The position numbers were made by a program, and so were the translations under genes. A stretch of DNA of 34,960 nucleotides from Bacteroidota bacterium. GTDB taxonomy: Bacteria; Bacteroidota; Bacteroidia; Bacteroidales; UBA1715. Where the stretch lies: the NCBI GenBank assembly GCA_009786075.1, contig WQTX01000020.1, forward strand, positions 1 through 34,960, given 5' to 3'. A model generated the notes under the pieces. That model searched no databases. It was given only the letters and a program-made list of their open reading frames with translations, and was not told where the DNA came from. This document shows, piece after piece, positions 7,530 to 15,148 of the stretch (its first letter is position 1; each line of letters opens with the position of its first letter).

Positions 7530-9434
7530 ATGGGAAAAATTATTGGAATCGATTTAGGAACTACCAATTCATGCGTTTCTGTGATGGAAGGAAACGAGCC
7601 GGTGGTAATTCCAAACAGCGAGGGAAAACGAACAACTCCTTCGATTGTTGCTTTTGTGGACAATGGCGAGCGTAAAGTGGGCGACCCTGCAAAACGTCAA
7701 GCTATTACCAATCCGGAGAAAACTATCAACTCTATCAAACGCTTTATGGGCGAAACGTTTGACCAAGTGGCAAACGAAATTCCCCGCTCGCCATACAAAG
7801 TAGTGCGTGGCGACAACAATACGCCTCGCGTGCAAATAGACGACCGCAAATTTTCGCCACAAGAAATTTCGGCAATGATTTTGCAAAAAATGAAAAAAAC
7901 CGCCGAAGATTATTTGGGTCAAGAAGTTACCGAAGCGGTTATTACCGTGCCTGCGTATTTCAACGACAGCCAACGTCAAGCTACCAAAGAAGCGGGCGAA
8001 ATTGCCGGTTTGACCGTAAAACGTATCATTAACGAGCCGACTGCCGCAGCGTTGGCGTATGGTTTGGACAAAGCGCATAAAGATATGAAAATTGCAGTAT
8101 TCGACCTTGGCGGCGGTACGTTCGATATTTCAATTCTTGAATTGGGCGACGGCGTGTACGAAGTAAAATCAACCAATGGCGATACTCACTTGGGCGGCGA
8201 CGATTTTGACCAAGTAATTATCGACTGGTTAGCTGACGAATTTAAAAAAGAACACAACATTGATTTGCGTAAAGACCCAATGGCATTGCAACGTTTGAAA
8301 GAAGCTGCCGAAAAAGCGAAAATTGAGCTTTCGAGTTCATCTTCTACCGAAATCAATTTGCCTTACATTATGCCGGTTGACGGTATTCCGAAACACTTGG
8401 TGCGCACGCTTACCCGCGCTCAATTCGAGCAATTGGCAGATAAATTAATTCAAGCCGTAATTCCGCCGTGTGCGCAAGCGTTAAAAGACTCAAACCTTTC
8501 GGCATCGGAAATCGACGAGGTTATTTTGGTTGGTGGTTCTACCCGTATTCCTATCATTCAAGATAAAGTACAACAATTCTTTGGAAAAGTTCCTTCAAAA
8601 GGTGTGAACCCCGACGAAGTGGTGGCAGTAGGCGCTGCAATTCAAGGCGGTGTGCTTGCCGGCGATGTGAAAGATGTATTGTTGCTCGACGTTACTCCGC
8701 TTTCACTCGGTATTGAAACCATGGGCGGCGTGATGACAAAATTGATAGAATCGAACACGACAATTCCAACCAAAAAAGCGGAAACATTCTCAACCGCAAG
8801 CGACAACCAACCTTCGGTGGAAATCCACATTTTGCAAGGCGAACGTTCAATGGCGCGCGACAACAAAACAATCGGTCGTTTCCACTTAGACGGTATTCCA
8901 CCTGCTCCACGCGGCATACCGCAAATTGAGGTAACTTTCGATATTGATGCAAACGGAATTTTGCACGTAAGCGCCAAAGACAAAGCTACCGGCAAAGAGC
9001 AATCAATCCGTATAGAAGCAAGTTCGGGTTTGAGCGATGCCGAAATAAAACGTATGCGCGACGAAGCAAAAGCCAACGAAGCCGCCGACAAAGAGGCAAA
9101 AGAACGCATTGACAAATTGAACCACGCCGACAGTTTGATTTTCCAAACCGAAAAACAATTGAAAGAGTTTGGCGAAAAACTCCCTGCCGACAAAAAAGCC
9201 CCAATTGAAGCGGCTCTCGCCAAATTGAAAGAGGCTCACAGCAAACAAGACCTTGCTGCTATTGACGCTGCAAGCAACGAACTCAATACTGTGTTCCAAG
9301 CGGCGAGTCAAGAGATGTATGCTAATGCGCAGAATGCACAACAAGGTGCGCCTAATGAGCCACAGGGTGCACCGAATGGTGGCGGTGGGCAATCTGATGA
9401 AGTAACTGATGTCGATTTTGAAGAGGTCAAATAG
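7530..9434 (+). CDS. dnaK: Chaperone protein DnaK (Hsp70)
   Basis: This is the ATP-dependent chaperone for nascent and stress-unfolded proteins, working with DnaJ and GrpE, neither of which is in the window. The 634 residues are full length. Hsp70 signatures 1-3 are intact: [17 protein letters not shown] near the N terminus, [16 protein letters not shown] (about 188-203) and [17 protein letters not shown] (about 331-347). The linker [16 protein letters not shown] and a Gln/Asn/Gly-rich tail ending TDVDFEEVK follow. The ATG is preceded by a long AT-rich leader with a sigma-54-like element. A strong intrinsic terminator follows, so it is monocistronic. Confidence 0.98.
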   Translation: MGKIIGIDLGTTNSCVSVMEGNEPVVIPNSEGKRTTPSIVAFVDNGERKVGDPAKRQAITNPEKTINSIKRFMGETFDQVANEIPRSPYKVVRGDNNTPRVQIDDRKFSPQEISAMILQKMKKTAEDYLGQEVTEAVITVPAYFNDSQRQATKEAGEIAGLTVKRIINEPTAAALAYGLDKAHKDMKIAVFDLGGGTFDISILELGDGVYEVKSTNGDTHLGGDDFDQVIIDWLADEFKKEHNIDLRKDPMALQRLKEAAEKAKIELSSSSSTEINLPYIMPVDGIPKHLVRTLTRAQFEQLADKLIQAVIPPCAQALKDSNLSASEIDEVILVGGSTRIPIIQDKVQQFFGKVPSKGVNPDEVVAVGAAIQGGVLAGDVKDVLLLDVTPLSLGIETMGGVMTKLIESNTTIPTKKAETFSTASDNQPSVEIHILQGERSMARDNKTIGRFHLDGIPPAPRGIPQIEVTFDIDANGILHVSAKDKATGKEQSIRIEASSGLSDAEIKRMRDEAKANEAADKEAKERIDKLNHADSLIFQTEKQLKEFGEKLPADKKAPIEAALAKLKEAHSKQDLAAIDAASNELNTVFQAASQEMYANAQNAQQGAPNEPQGAPNGGGGQSDEVTDVDFEEVK

Positions 9435-9436
9435 TT

Positions 9437-9464
9437 CAGTTGAAAATTGACAGTTGAAAATTGA
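9437..9464. repeat. Perfect 14-bp tandem duplication
   Basis: CAGTTGAAAATTGA occurs twice in succession directly after the dnaK stop and before its terminator. It is a simple tandem repeat of a kind often seen between Bacteroidota genes; no function is evident. Confidence 0.85.
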
Positions 9465-9469
9465 AAATG

Positions 9470-9504
9470 AAAGCGGTAGGACGAAAGTTTTACCGCTTTT
9501 TTTT
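9470..9504 (+). terminator. Intrinsic terminator of dnaK
   Basis: AAAGCGGTA (9470-9478) pairs with TACCGCTTT (9491-9499) across a 12-nt loop, followed by a run of eight T residues counting the stem end. Confidence 0.88.
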
Positions 9505-9530
9505 GGTTTTTTTAGAATATTTTTTGCTCC

Positions 9531-9620
9531 GCAAATGGTTGAAAACCATTTATAACCCAGCCCAACAACGCCTTGGGGAAACAATAAAAATACCTATATG
9601 CGCCTTGAAAAGGCAACATA
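9531..9620 (+). repeat. REP-like unit, left copy
   Basis: It contains the stem-loop AAATGGTT-GAA-AACCATTT (9533-9551), then ATAACCCAGCCCAAC, ACGCCTTGGGG, and a second stem-loop GCCTT-GAA-AAGGC (9602-9614). The copy at 10330-10425 is the same layout in reverse complement. Confidence 0.8.
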
Positions 9621-9666
9621 AATTATGTCTTGAAAAATCATTTTGCCCCAAAAAAAACAGCATAAA

Positions 9667-10119
9667 CTACGTCCAAAGATATTTTTCATCGAAATCAACG
9701 TTATATTCTCGCAAAAATTTCACATATTCCTCTTGAAATGTCTCGTTTTTGTGATGTTGTTTTTGTTTTTCAATGTATTTTTCTACAATTGCCACTTTCG
9801 ATTGACTAACCGAATAACCTGCATAACCACCTTGCCACGCAAAAAAACGATAATGCTCGCCTTTGCCTTTAATCCAACGACTACTGTTACGTTTTATTTC
9901 TTCAACAAATTGTGCTAACGATATATTTTTCGACATTGTTGTTAAAATGTGTACATGATTTTCCGTTCCGTTAATCATAATCGGCAAGGCATTGTTTGCC
10001 TTGATTATTCCACCAATGTAGGCATACAATTCTTTTTCGTCTTCGGGGCAAATTGTTACATCATTATTTTTGATATGAAAAACAATGTGAACATACAATT
10101 TTGATAATGATTGTGGCAT
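9667..10119 (-). CDS. IS200/REP-type HUH single-strand transposase
   Basis: The 150-residue product is a Y1-transposase-like protein. It has SKLYVHIVFHIK at the N terminus, the metal-binding HUH motif HVH (residues 55-57, in ENHVHIL), and the catalytic Tyr in VEKYIEKQ (about Y115). Such enzymes nick and join single-stranded DNA at hairpin ends. The start at MPQSLSKLYVHIVF was preferred to an ATG six codons upstream because homologues begin this way. The surrounding inverted REP-like hairpins suggest a domesticated RAYT that moves or maintains those repeats. All active-site residues appear present. Confidence 0.85.
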   Translation of the reverse strand: MPQSLSKLYVHIVFHIKNNDVTICPEDEKELYAYIGGIIKANNALPIMINGTENHVHILTTMSKNISLAQFVEEIKRNSSRWIKGKGEHYRFFAWQGGYAGYSVSQSKVAIVEKYIEKQKQHHKNETFQEEYVKFLREYNVDFDEKYLWT

Positions 10120-10214
10120 GATTTTATTTTTTTGCAAAATTACACAAAATTAGGTTTAATAGACAAAATTATGTTACCTTTCAAGGTGCATATTGGCATT
10201 TTTATTTTTGTGTC

Positions 10215-10425
10215 ATGAATGGTTGAAAACCATGTATAACCCAGCCCAATCCCAACGGGTTGGGTAAAAAATACACATACCATTATACGCCTTGTAAAGG
10301 CAGCATAGTTTATGTTTTGTGAAATTATATTGCCTTTGCAAGGCGCATATAGGTGTTTTTTATTGTTACCCCAAGGCGTTGCGTTGGGCTGGGCTATAAA
10401 TGGTTTTCAACCATTCGCAAGGCGT
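10215..10425. repeat. Back-to-back REP-like units forming a long imperfect palindrome
   Basis: A plus-oriented unit (10215-10306: GAATGGTTGAAAACCAT, CCCAGCCCAA, CCCAACGGGTTGGG, GCCTTGTAAAGGC) is followed by a minus-oriented unit (10330-10425: GCCTTTGCAAGGC, CCCCAAGGCGTTGCG, TTGGGCTGGG, AATGGTTTTCAACCATT). Together they can fold into a long cruciform-like structure, as in BIME-type REP pairs. A partial fifth arm, ACCTTTCAAGGT, lies nearby at about 10176-10187. Confidence 0.75.
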
Positions 10426-10547
10426 AAATTTCTTGTGGTTGAAAGTTTTATTGCTTTTTTTGTTTTGGTATTCTAAAAATTCGTATTATTGCTCAGTTAT
10501 AAAACGAAAAAATAAAATCAGTGTCTACAAGCACTTTATGATACTTA

Positions 10548-10578
10548 TTGGAAAAATAGCGAATTACTGCTATTCTTG
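10548..10578 (+). promoter_or_regulatory. Possible promoter of the structured RNA / CsgG operon
   Basis: TTG (10548-10550) and TATTCTTG (10571-10578) are 20 bp apart, one mismatch from TAnnTTTG. No other promoter-like pair was seen between the REP elements and the CsgG-like gene. The stretch 10426-10547 otherwise holds only AT-rich DNA with nothing recognisable. Confidence 0.4.
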
Positions 10579-10601
10579 TACTATCATTTTCCACAATTTG
10601 A

Positions 10602-10730
10602 GCCCTTTATAAAGGGCACACTTCAAGAATAAGTATGTGAAACGCCGTGTGTAGCGGCGTGGAGCAACTTGCCGGAAGTGTGGGCGTGGAAACCTGATAG
10701 TCAGACAGGTTGTTTCCACGCTATTTTTTT
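10602..10730 (+). ncRNA. Candidate structured leader RNA or small RNA
   Basis: The region is locally richer in GC than its surroundings and highly foldable. A perfect 16-nt palindrome (GCCCTTTATAAAGGGC, 10602-10617) is followed by a long-range stem CACACTTC / GAAGTGTG (10617-10624 with 10675-10682). That stem encloses the hairpin ACGCC / GGCGT (10642-10660). A terminator hairpin comes last. The string GGCGTGGA occurs twice (10656-10663 and 10683-10690), and either copy could pair with the 3' arm TCCACGC, which would allow alternative folds. It matches no riboswitch class I can recall. It could be an attenuator for the CsgG-like operon 46 nt downstream, or an independent sRNA. Confidence 0.5.
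10684..10730 (+). terminator. Strong intrinsic terminator
   Basis: GCGTGGAAA (10684-10692) pairs with TTTCCACGC (10713-10721), extended by CCTG/CAGG inside, followed by TATTTTTTT. Confidence 0.88.
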
Positions 10731-10776
10731 ATCAAAATTTAATCTGAACAAACAATAACATCAAAAACAAATATTT

Positions 10777-11865
10777 ATGTATCAAACATTTACAAAAAAC
10801 AAGTTTTTTTTAACAACAGCACTATTGCTGTGTTTTTGCGTTTTTACAAATAACGCAATAGGGCAAAATACAGACGGTTACATTATGCAGATAAACGGTG
10901 ACAATATTTATCTGAAACTACACACTTCCAACGTAAAAGTTGGAGAAGTATTATCAGTTATGAGCGAGGGCGGTTACATAAGAGACCCCAAAACAGGACA
11001 GAACATTCCGATTGTCCCCGAAGTTATAGGACAGATAAAAGTAATTCAAGTTACCAACGCTTATTCCATTGGAAAAGCATACGGAAATACCGAAACAGAC
11101 CAATTAGCCGATGCAATGACGATAAAAAAAGGGACTTTGTTGCAAACTGACGGCTACGGCGCAACAGGCGTTATTATAGCTCCTGCCGAGTTGAATTTCC
11201 CACAAGGAATGAATACTATGGTTGGCTCTTATGAAGCAGGCGAAGGGTATATAGGCGATTATGTGTCGGCGGCATTGATAAAGCATTTGTTGAAATCCGA
11301 CAAAATTCAAATATTAGACCGAAGTATGATAGAAATACAGCAAAGAGAAATCAATATGGGTCAAACGGGCGAATTTGATTTTAATTCAGCATTGCAATAC
11401 GGTAAAATTCAAGGGGCTCGCTATATTGTAAAACTTACAATGCTCAAACCCGATGTGGCAAATATTACTAACAACGTGCCGGTAAAAAGTGCCGCACAAT
11501 TTGGCGGAGCTGTTGCACGAGCGGCAGGAGTAAAAACAGAACCTACCACCATAGGCAATACAGGAGTTAATATAACTGAAATATTGCCCGATAGAATGAA
11601 AATAGAAAAAGTAAAAGTGCAGGTTACAATAGTAGCTCGCGTAGTGGATTTACAAACAGGACAAGCATTGTTTACGACCGATGCCAGAGCAGAAGAAGTA
11701 GGCAAACCCTCAACAGCCTTAGATTTTTACGGATTTGGTATTGATGTTTCTGATTTAACCGTTAATCAAGGAAATTTTACACATTCGGTATCGGGCAGGG
11801 CTATTGATAAAGCGTTCAATATAATTGGTCCAAAATTGAATTATTTTTTTAGTACGAATTTATAA
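10777..11865 (+). CDS. CsgG-like exported protein
   Basis: This 362-residue protein has an N-terminal signal sequence (hydrophobic FLTTALLLCFCVF, likely cut after NNAIGQ). A beta-rich segment follows, then a CsgG/HfaB-like region from about 125 to 320 with GYIGDYVSAALIKHLLKSDKIQILDRS and the SALQYGKIQGARYIV block. In CsgG the equivalent helices build the periplasmic part of an outer-membrane secretion channel. Unlike CsgG, no clean lipobox is visible: the Cys residues sit in the hydrophobic core without a preceding Gly/Ala at the right place. It is the first gene of a likely three-gene set of exported proteins, preceded by a structured RNA with a terminator. A channel role is inferred from family resemblance only. 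Confidence 0.72.
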   Translation: MYQTFTKNKFFLTTALLLCFCVFTNNAIGQNTDGYIMQINGDNIYLKLHTSNVKVGEVLSVMSEGGYIRDPKTGQNIPIVPEVIGQIKVIQVTNAYSIGKAYGNTETDQLADAMTIKKGTLLQTDGYGATGVIIAPAELNFPQGMNTMVGSYEAGEGYIGDYVSAALIKHLLKSDKIQILDRSMIEIQQREINMGQTGEFDFNSALQYGKIQGARYIVKLTMLKPDVANITNNVPVKSAAQFGGAVARAAGVKTEPTTIGNTGVNITEILPDRMKIEKVKVQVTIVARVVDLQTGQALFTTDARAEEVGKPSTALDFYGFGIDVSDLTVNQGNFTHSVSGRAIDKAFNIIGPKLNYFFSTNL

Positions 11866-11886
11866 ACCTTTTAAAATTATAGAAAA

Positions 11887-13866
11887 ATGAAAAAGATAAT
11901 TACAATTATGGCGACTTTATGTCTTGCGAATATAGTGTTAGGACAAGCACCTAAGCCAGCTGACCCGGGACCTCGTCCCGATGCGAGAATGAGCGGATTT
12001 GAAATACCAGCAGAAGGTGGAGCTCTTAAACATAAGAAAACAGGAAAAATCAGAGAAATCTATATTCCTGTTTCTGTATTGAATCCAATGATAAAAGATA
12101 TTAAAGGGCGAGCAGGTTCTCTTAAATGGAGTTTCCCAACGTTACCTGATGCTGATTGGGATGCTGTTGCCTCTGGGATTGGAGTTGCTACTGCGGGAAT
12201 AAGTGGGGTTGCTGCGAGTACCGTTGTTGCTGCGCCAGCAGCGCCTATAATTTTTGTAGTAGGTGAAGGTATTGCATCAGCAATCGTTATTTATGATAAT
12301 GTTAGCAATGCCTTGGATGTAACTGATGATAATATCAATGCTATCATTGAAGGTTGGAATGGTAAGAACGCAAAAAAAATTGTTGAATGTGCATCAAATA
12401 ATAGTAATAGATATGTTGTTATTCCTATTCAAAATTCGCTTGCATCGGTTACGTGTAAGAGAGATAACATAGTAACAGATATGAATGGAATTGATTACGA
12501 AATGAAATCTTTAAACAATCTTACTTCTTCTGATTTATCAGATATTGATAAAGTACTTGCAAAGTATAAATTCAGCAGTAGTTCTGTTAAAAAGAATAAT
12601 GCAGGGAATCAAAGTGGAAGAAGTAACAACACCGCTTCAAATAATCAGCAACAAACCGTCAAACAAGTAGGAAATCCACAACCAATAAACGCCGACCGTT
12701 GGACAGCCCACGCTACACCTATTTATAGCCGTTGGAATCCATTAACAAAGCAAGGCACAATACTTCCGGCTGGTACTCGAATAAAAGTAACTGAAAAGAT
12801 TAATTTAAGCAATGGGAAATCTTATGCTTATTTTTATCCCTATCAACCGGGATTGCCATCGGGTTTTGTCGATGCTGATTGTTTAAGAACTTCTGCGCCA
12901 AGCGGAAGTTCTAATAGTGGTGGAAATACAACAACTCAATCAGTTTCTATTACTCAAAAGCAACAAATAAACGCCGACCGTTGGACAACTCACACCATTC
13001 CTGTTTATAGCCATTGGAATCCATTAACCCAACAAGGCTCACTTCCTGCCGGCACACGAATAAAAGTAACCGAGAAAATAACTCTTAGTAATGGCAAATC
13101 GTATGTTTGGTTTGACCCTTATACAAATGGTGTAAAAAGTGGTTTTGTCGAAGCTGATTTTTTAACAACTTCTGCACCAAATAATAATTCTGGTGGTGGT
13201 GGTACAATCGCTCAATCAGTTTCTATTACTCAAAAGCAGCAAATAAACGCCGACCGTTGGACATATCAGTCCGCATCGGTTTATAGTAATTGGCAAACAA
13301 TGTCAAATATTGGCACATTACCCACCGGCACACGAATAAAAGTAACAGAGAAAATTACATTAAGCAATGGAAAATCCTACGTTTGGTATGATAATTACAC
13401 AAATTCGGGACCAAGAAGTGGTTTTGTTGATGCTGATTTTTTAACTTCAACGCCTCAAAACGACACTAATAGCGGTGGTGGTACTGCGTGGAGTCCATCA
13501 CGACAACAACAATCCCAAACCTACAACACCTCTAATTTCCAAACAATAGGAAATGCGGTATTGAGAAATTACGCAGGAAGTAATTTTCTCGGCGATATAA
13601 ATGCAACAAATGGTTTTCGATTTACTGTAAATAGTAATAGTTCTCAGACGGTTAAAGTTATTGTAAAATACAAATCCGATAATCGAGGCGGAAAACTAAA
13701 AATAAATGGAATGACACAAAACATCAGTTTTTCGTCAACGAATTGGAATTGGGGGACAAAAGAAGTTCAAATTCAACTACAACAAGGTGCAAATACGATT
13801 GAGTTTTTCGGTGGTTATCAGACCGAATATGCACCTGATATTGCGGAGATAACCATAATTTGGTAA
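11887..13866 (+). CDS. Secreted protein with three SH3-like repeats and a C-terminal beta-sandwich-like domain
   Basis: No named function is recognised. The 659 residues start with a signal peptide (MKKIITIMATLCLANIVLGQ). Residues about 95-140 form a Gly/Ala-rich hydrophobic stretch (VATAGISGVAASTVV, then PIIFVVGEGIASAIVIY) with no clear role. Three repeats of about 70 residues begin with INADRWT at residues 267, 361 and 453, each containing LPxGTRIKVTEKI, LSNGKSY and SGFVxADxL, like bacterial SH3 domains. Ser/Asn/Gly-rich linkers join them. Residues about 550-659 resemble a CBM6/35-type beta-sandwich. No T9SS sorting tail is seen. It starts 21 bp after the CsgG-like gene, so it is probably co-transcribed and may be its partner or cargo. 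Confidence 0.7.
   Translation: MKKIITIMATLCLANIVLGQAPKPADPGPRPDARMSGFEIPAEGGALKHKKTGKIREIYIPVSVLNPMIKDIKGRAGSLKWSFPTLPDADWDAVASGIGVATAGISGVAASTVVAAPAAPIIFVVGEGIASAIVIYDNVSNALDVTDDNINAIIEGWNGKNAKKIVECASNNSNRYVVIPIQNSLASVTCKRDNIVTDMNGIDYEMKSLNNLTSSDLSDIDKVLAKYKFSSSSVKKNNAGNQSGRSNNTASNNQQQTVKQVGNPQPINADRWTAHATPIYSRWNPLTKQGTILPAGTRIKVTEKINLSNGKSYAYFYPYQPGLPSGFVDADCLRTSAPSGSSNSGGNTTTQSVSITQKQQINADRWTTHTIPVYSHWNPLTQQGSLPAGTRIKVTEKITLSNGKSYVWFDPYTNGVKSGFVEADFLTTSAPNNNSGGGGTIAQSVSITQKQQINADRWTYQSASVYSNWQTMSNIGTLPTGTRIKVTEKITLSNGKSYVWYDNYTNSGPRSGFVDADFLTSTPQNDTNSGGGTAWSPSRQQQSQTYNTSNFQTIGNAVLRNYAGSNFLGDINATNGFRFTVNSNSSQTVKVIVKYKSDNRGGKLKINGMTQNISFSSTNWNWGTKEVQIQLQQGANTIEFFGGYQTEYAPDIAEITIIW
12935..13262 (+). 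repeat. Near-identical 52-bp direct repeats inside the SH3-repeat gene
   Basis: The segments 12935-12986 and 13211-13262 differ at one position only, 276 bp (92 codons) apart. They cover the linker and first residues of repeats 2 and 3. This marks a recent in-frame unit duplication and a likely site of copy-number change. Confidence 0.85.
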
Positions 13867-13925
13867 ACATATCAATTATTAATCATTTTAAAAGTTGCGC
13901 ACGCCACGTATCAGTGTATAAATTT

Positions 13926-14558
13926 ATGAAAAAAAATCAAAATTTAATTGCCACAATTTTAGTTGTTTCATTAATGTCTGTGGCACAGATTGTATTTGCA
14001 CAACAAGAGGTTGGAGTGAAAATTAACGGAACCATTTGGGCTACACGTAATGTTGGCATACCTAACAAATTTGTTTCTAACCCCGAAGATGCGGGAATGT
14101 TCTATCAATGGAATAGAAATGTAGGTTGGAGTTTAACTGTGGGGGTTATAAATTCTAATGGTGTAACGATATGGGAGCGTTCAAATCCACAAGGTACAGA
14201 ATGGGAAAAAGTAAACGACCCTTGTCCTGCCGGTTGGCGTGTGCCAACTTTGGATGAGATAAGAAAATTATTAGACAGCAATAAGGTAAGTAATGAAATG
14301 GTTACTCAAAACGGTATAATCGGCAGAAAATTTACCGATAGAGTTACAGGTAAATCTGTTTTCTTTCCTGCCGCAGGTTATTTAGAACCTGACTATGGGA
14401 GATTAGGTGCGGTTGGAGAGACTGGTAATTATCATAGTAGTGTGCAAAATTCCGCGTCAGGAGCATATTTTCTGCGTTTTTCCAACAATAGCATAGGAAC
14501 AAACACTTATCACGGACGGTCTGACGGTTGTAGTGTTCGTTGCGTGGCGGAAAATTAA
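13926..14558 (+). CDS. Secreted protein with Fibrobacter succinogenes major paralogous domain
   Basis: The 210-residue product has a signal peptide (MKKNQNLIATILVVSLMSV, cut near VFAQ). It then has the TIGR02145-like pattern: GTIWATRNVG, a MFYQWNRNVGW segment, DPCPAGWRVPTLDEIRKLL, FFPAAGYLEPDYG, and C-terminal GCSVRCVAEN. This C-lectin-like domain is abundant in surface proteins of Fibrobacter and Bacteroidota; no enzymatic role is known. The ATG giving MKKNQN was chosen because it starts a proper signal peptide; longer readings overlap the preceding gene. It lies 59 bp after the SH3-repeat gene and before a terminator, closing the set. Confidence 0.8.
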   Translation: MKKNQNLIATILVVSLMSVAQIVFAQQEVGVKINGTIWATRNVGIPNKFVSNPEDAGMFYQWNRNVGWSLTVGVINSNGVTIWERSNPQGTEWEKVNDPCPAGWRVPTLDEIRKLLDSNKVSNEMVTQNGIIGRKFTDRVTGKSVFFPAAGYLEPDYGRLGAVGETGNYHSSVQNSASGAYFLRFSNNSIGTNTYHGRSDGCSVRCVAEN

Positions 14559-14627
14559 AAGAGATTGAGATTGTGGAAATCTCTGTTACAAGAGGTAACA
14601 ATGTAAAACAATAGAACTAAAAAATCT

Positions 14628-14667
14628 TCGCCAAAGTCAAAAACAAAAAAGACTTTGGCGATTTTTT
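14628..14667. terminator. Bidirectional intrinsic terminator
   Basis: TCGCCAAAGTC (14628-14638) pairs perfectly with GACTTTGGCGA (14651-14661), followed by TTTTTT on the plus strand. On the minus strand the same stem runs into GATTTTTT, so it can end transcripts from both sides: the exported-protein set and the minus-strand genes beyond. Confidence 0.88.
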
Positions 14668-14698
14668 GTGGGGGTGGGGATTAAATCACTATCACTAA

Positions 14699-14737
14699 TT
14701 TTGCACTATTATCATTACTTGTGATAATAATGCAAAA
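14699..14737. repeat. Inverted repeat of 16 bp with one mismatch
   Basis: TTTTGCACTATTATCA (14699-14714) and TGATAATAATGCAAAA (14722-14737) are inverted with one mismatch. No T-run follows, so it is not an intrinsic terminator. It lies between the terminator and the end of the minus-strand small genes and may be an operator or a relic repeat arm. Confidence 0.6.
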
Positions 14738-14786
14738 TAGTTGATATGAAAAAGACTTTCAAACTGAATTTTCGTCAAAAATTCCA

Positions 14787-15134
14787 TTATTTTATCGGGG
14801 TATTTTTGAAATATCCGCTTTTAGATAACTCCTCGTTTGCATCGTACATTTCTTTGTAAAATTGAATGTATTGGGCAGTTGCCTGCGGATTTATGCCAAA
14901 ATAATATCGGCATAGTTTTCTGTACGACATTAAAACTTTTTCGTTGCCGGCAAAGTCCAACATATAATCCAATAGATGCTCAATTTCCCTTTCATCTTTG
15001 CTTCGACGAAGAATAATGTCATTGACCGCTGAGGCACAATAAGATTCTGCCTGCGAGTATATTCGTTGAATATCTTGGGCTATTTCTCGAATATCGTTGG
15101 TTAAAGTATTGATTTGGCTGGCTTCGGTATTCAT
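14787..15134 (-). CDS. Unrecognised 115-residue helical protein
   Basis: I do not recognise a family. The sequence is predicted to be almost all helical: a heptad-like N-terminal stretch (INTLTNDIREIAQDIQRIYSQAE), then EREIEHLLDYMLDFAG and a basic LMSYRKLCRYYFG. There is no signal peptide, membrane segment or metal motif. It lies 14 bp downstream of another unrecognised gene on the same strand, so the two likely form an operon. They sit divergently from the HU-ATPase set. Confidence 0.6.
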   Translation of the reverse strand: MNTEASQINTLTNDIREIAQDIQRIYSQAESYCASAVNDIILRRSKDEREIEHLLDYMLDFAGNEKVLMSYRKLCRYYFGINPQATAQYIQFYKEMYDANEELSKSGYFKNTPIK

Positions 15135-15148
15135 TTTTTTTGTGATAT

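Larger units (their letters stand above)
9531..10425. mobile_element. HUH transposase gene bordered by REP-like elements
   Basis: A single small HUH transposase gene lies between REP-like units of about 90 bp. One unit is on the left (9531-9620, plus orientation). Two are on the right, back to back (10215-10306 plus, 10330-10425 minus). The outer two units form an inverted pair of high similarity. Each carries an AATGGTT-GAA-AACCATT hairpin and a GCCTT-nnn-AAGGC hairpin. This arrangement fits a REP-associated tyrosine transposase (RAYT) with its cognate repeats better than a classic IS200, whose ends are not inverted. Exact boundaries are uncertain. Confidence 0.65.

Noticed and set aside
9531-10425. 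CRISPR array in the repeated region around the transposase
   Set aside because: The units are long, in mixed orientation and few, with no regular spacers and no cas genes in the window.
10602-10730. Known riboswitch or 6S/SRP RNA
   Set aside because: The conserved cores I can recall (TPP, cobalamin, SAM, SRP GGAAG tetraloop region) do not match; it is left as an unnamed structured RNA.
14344-14601. Minus-strand reading frame of 85 codons opposite the Fibrobacter-domain gene
   Set aside because: It is antisense to a well-supported gene, has no family features, and crosses that gene's stop region; it is a shadow.
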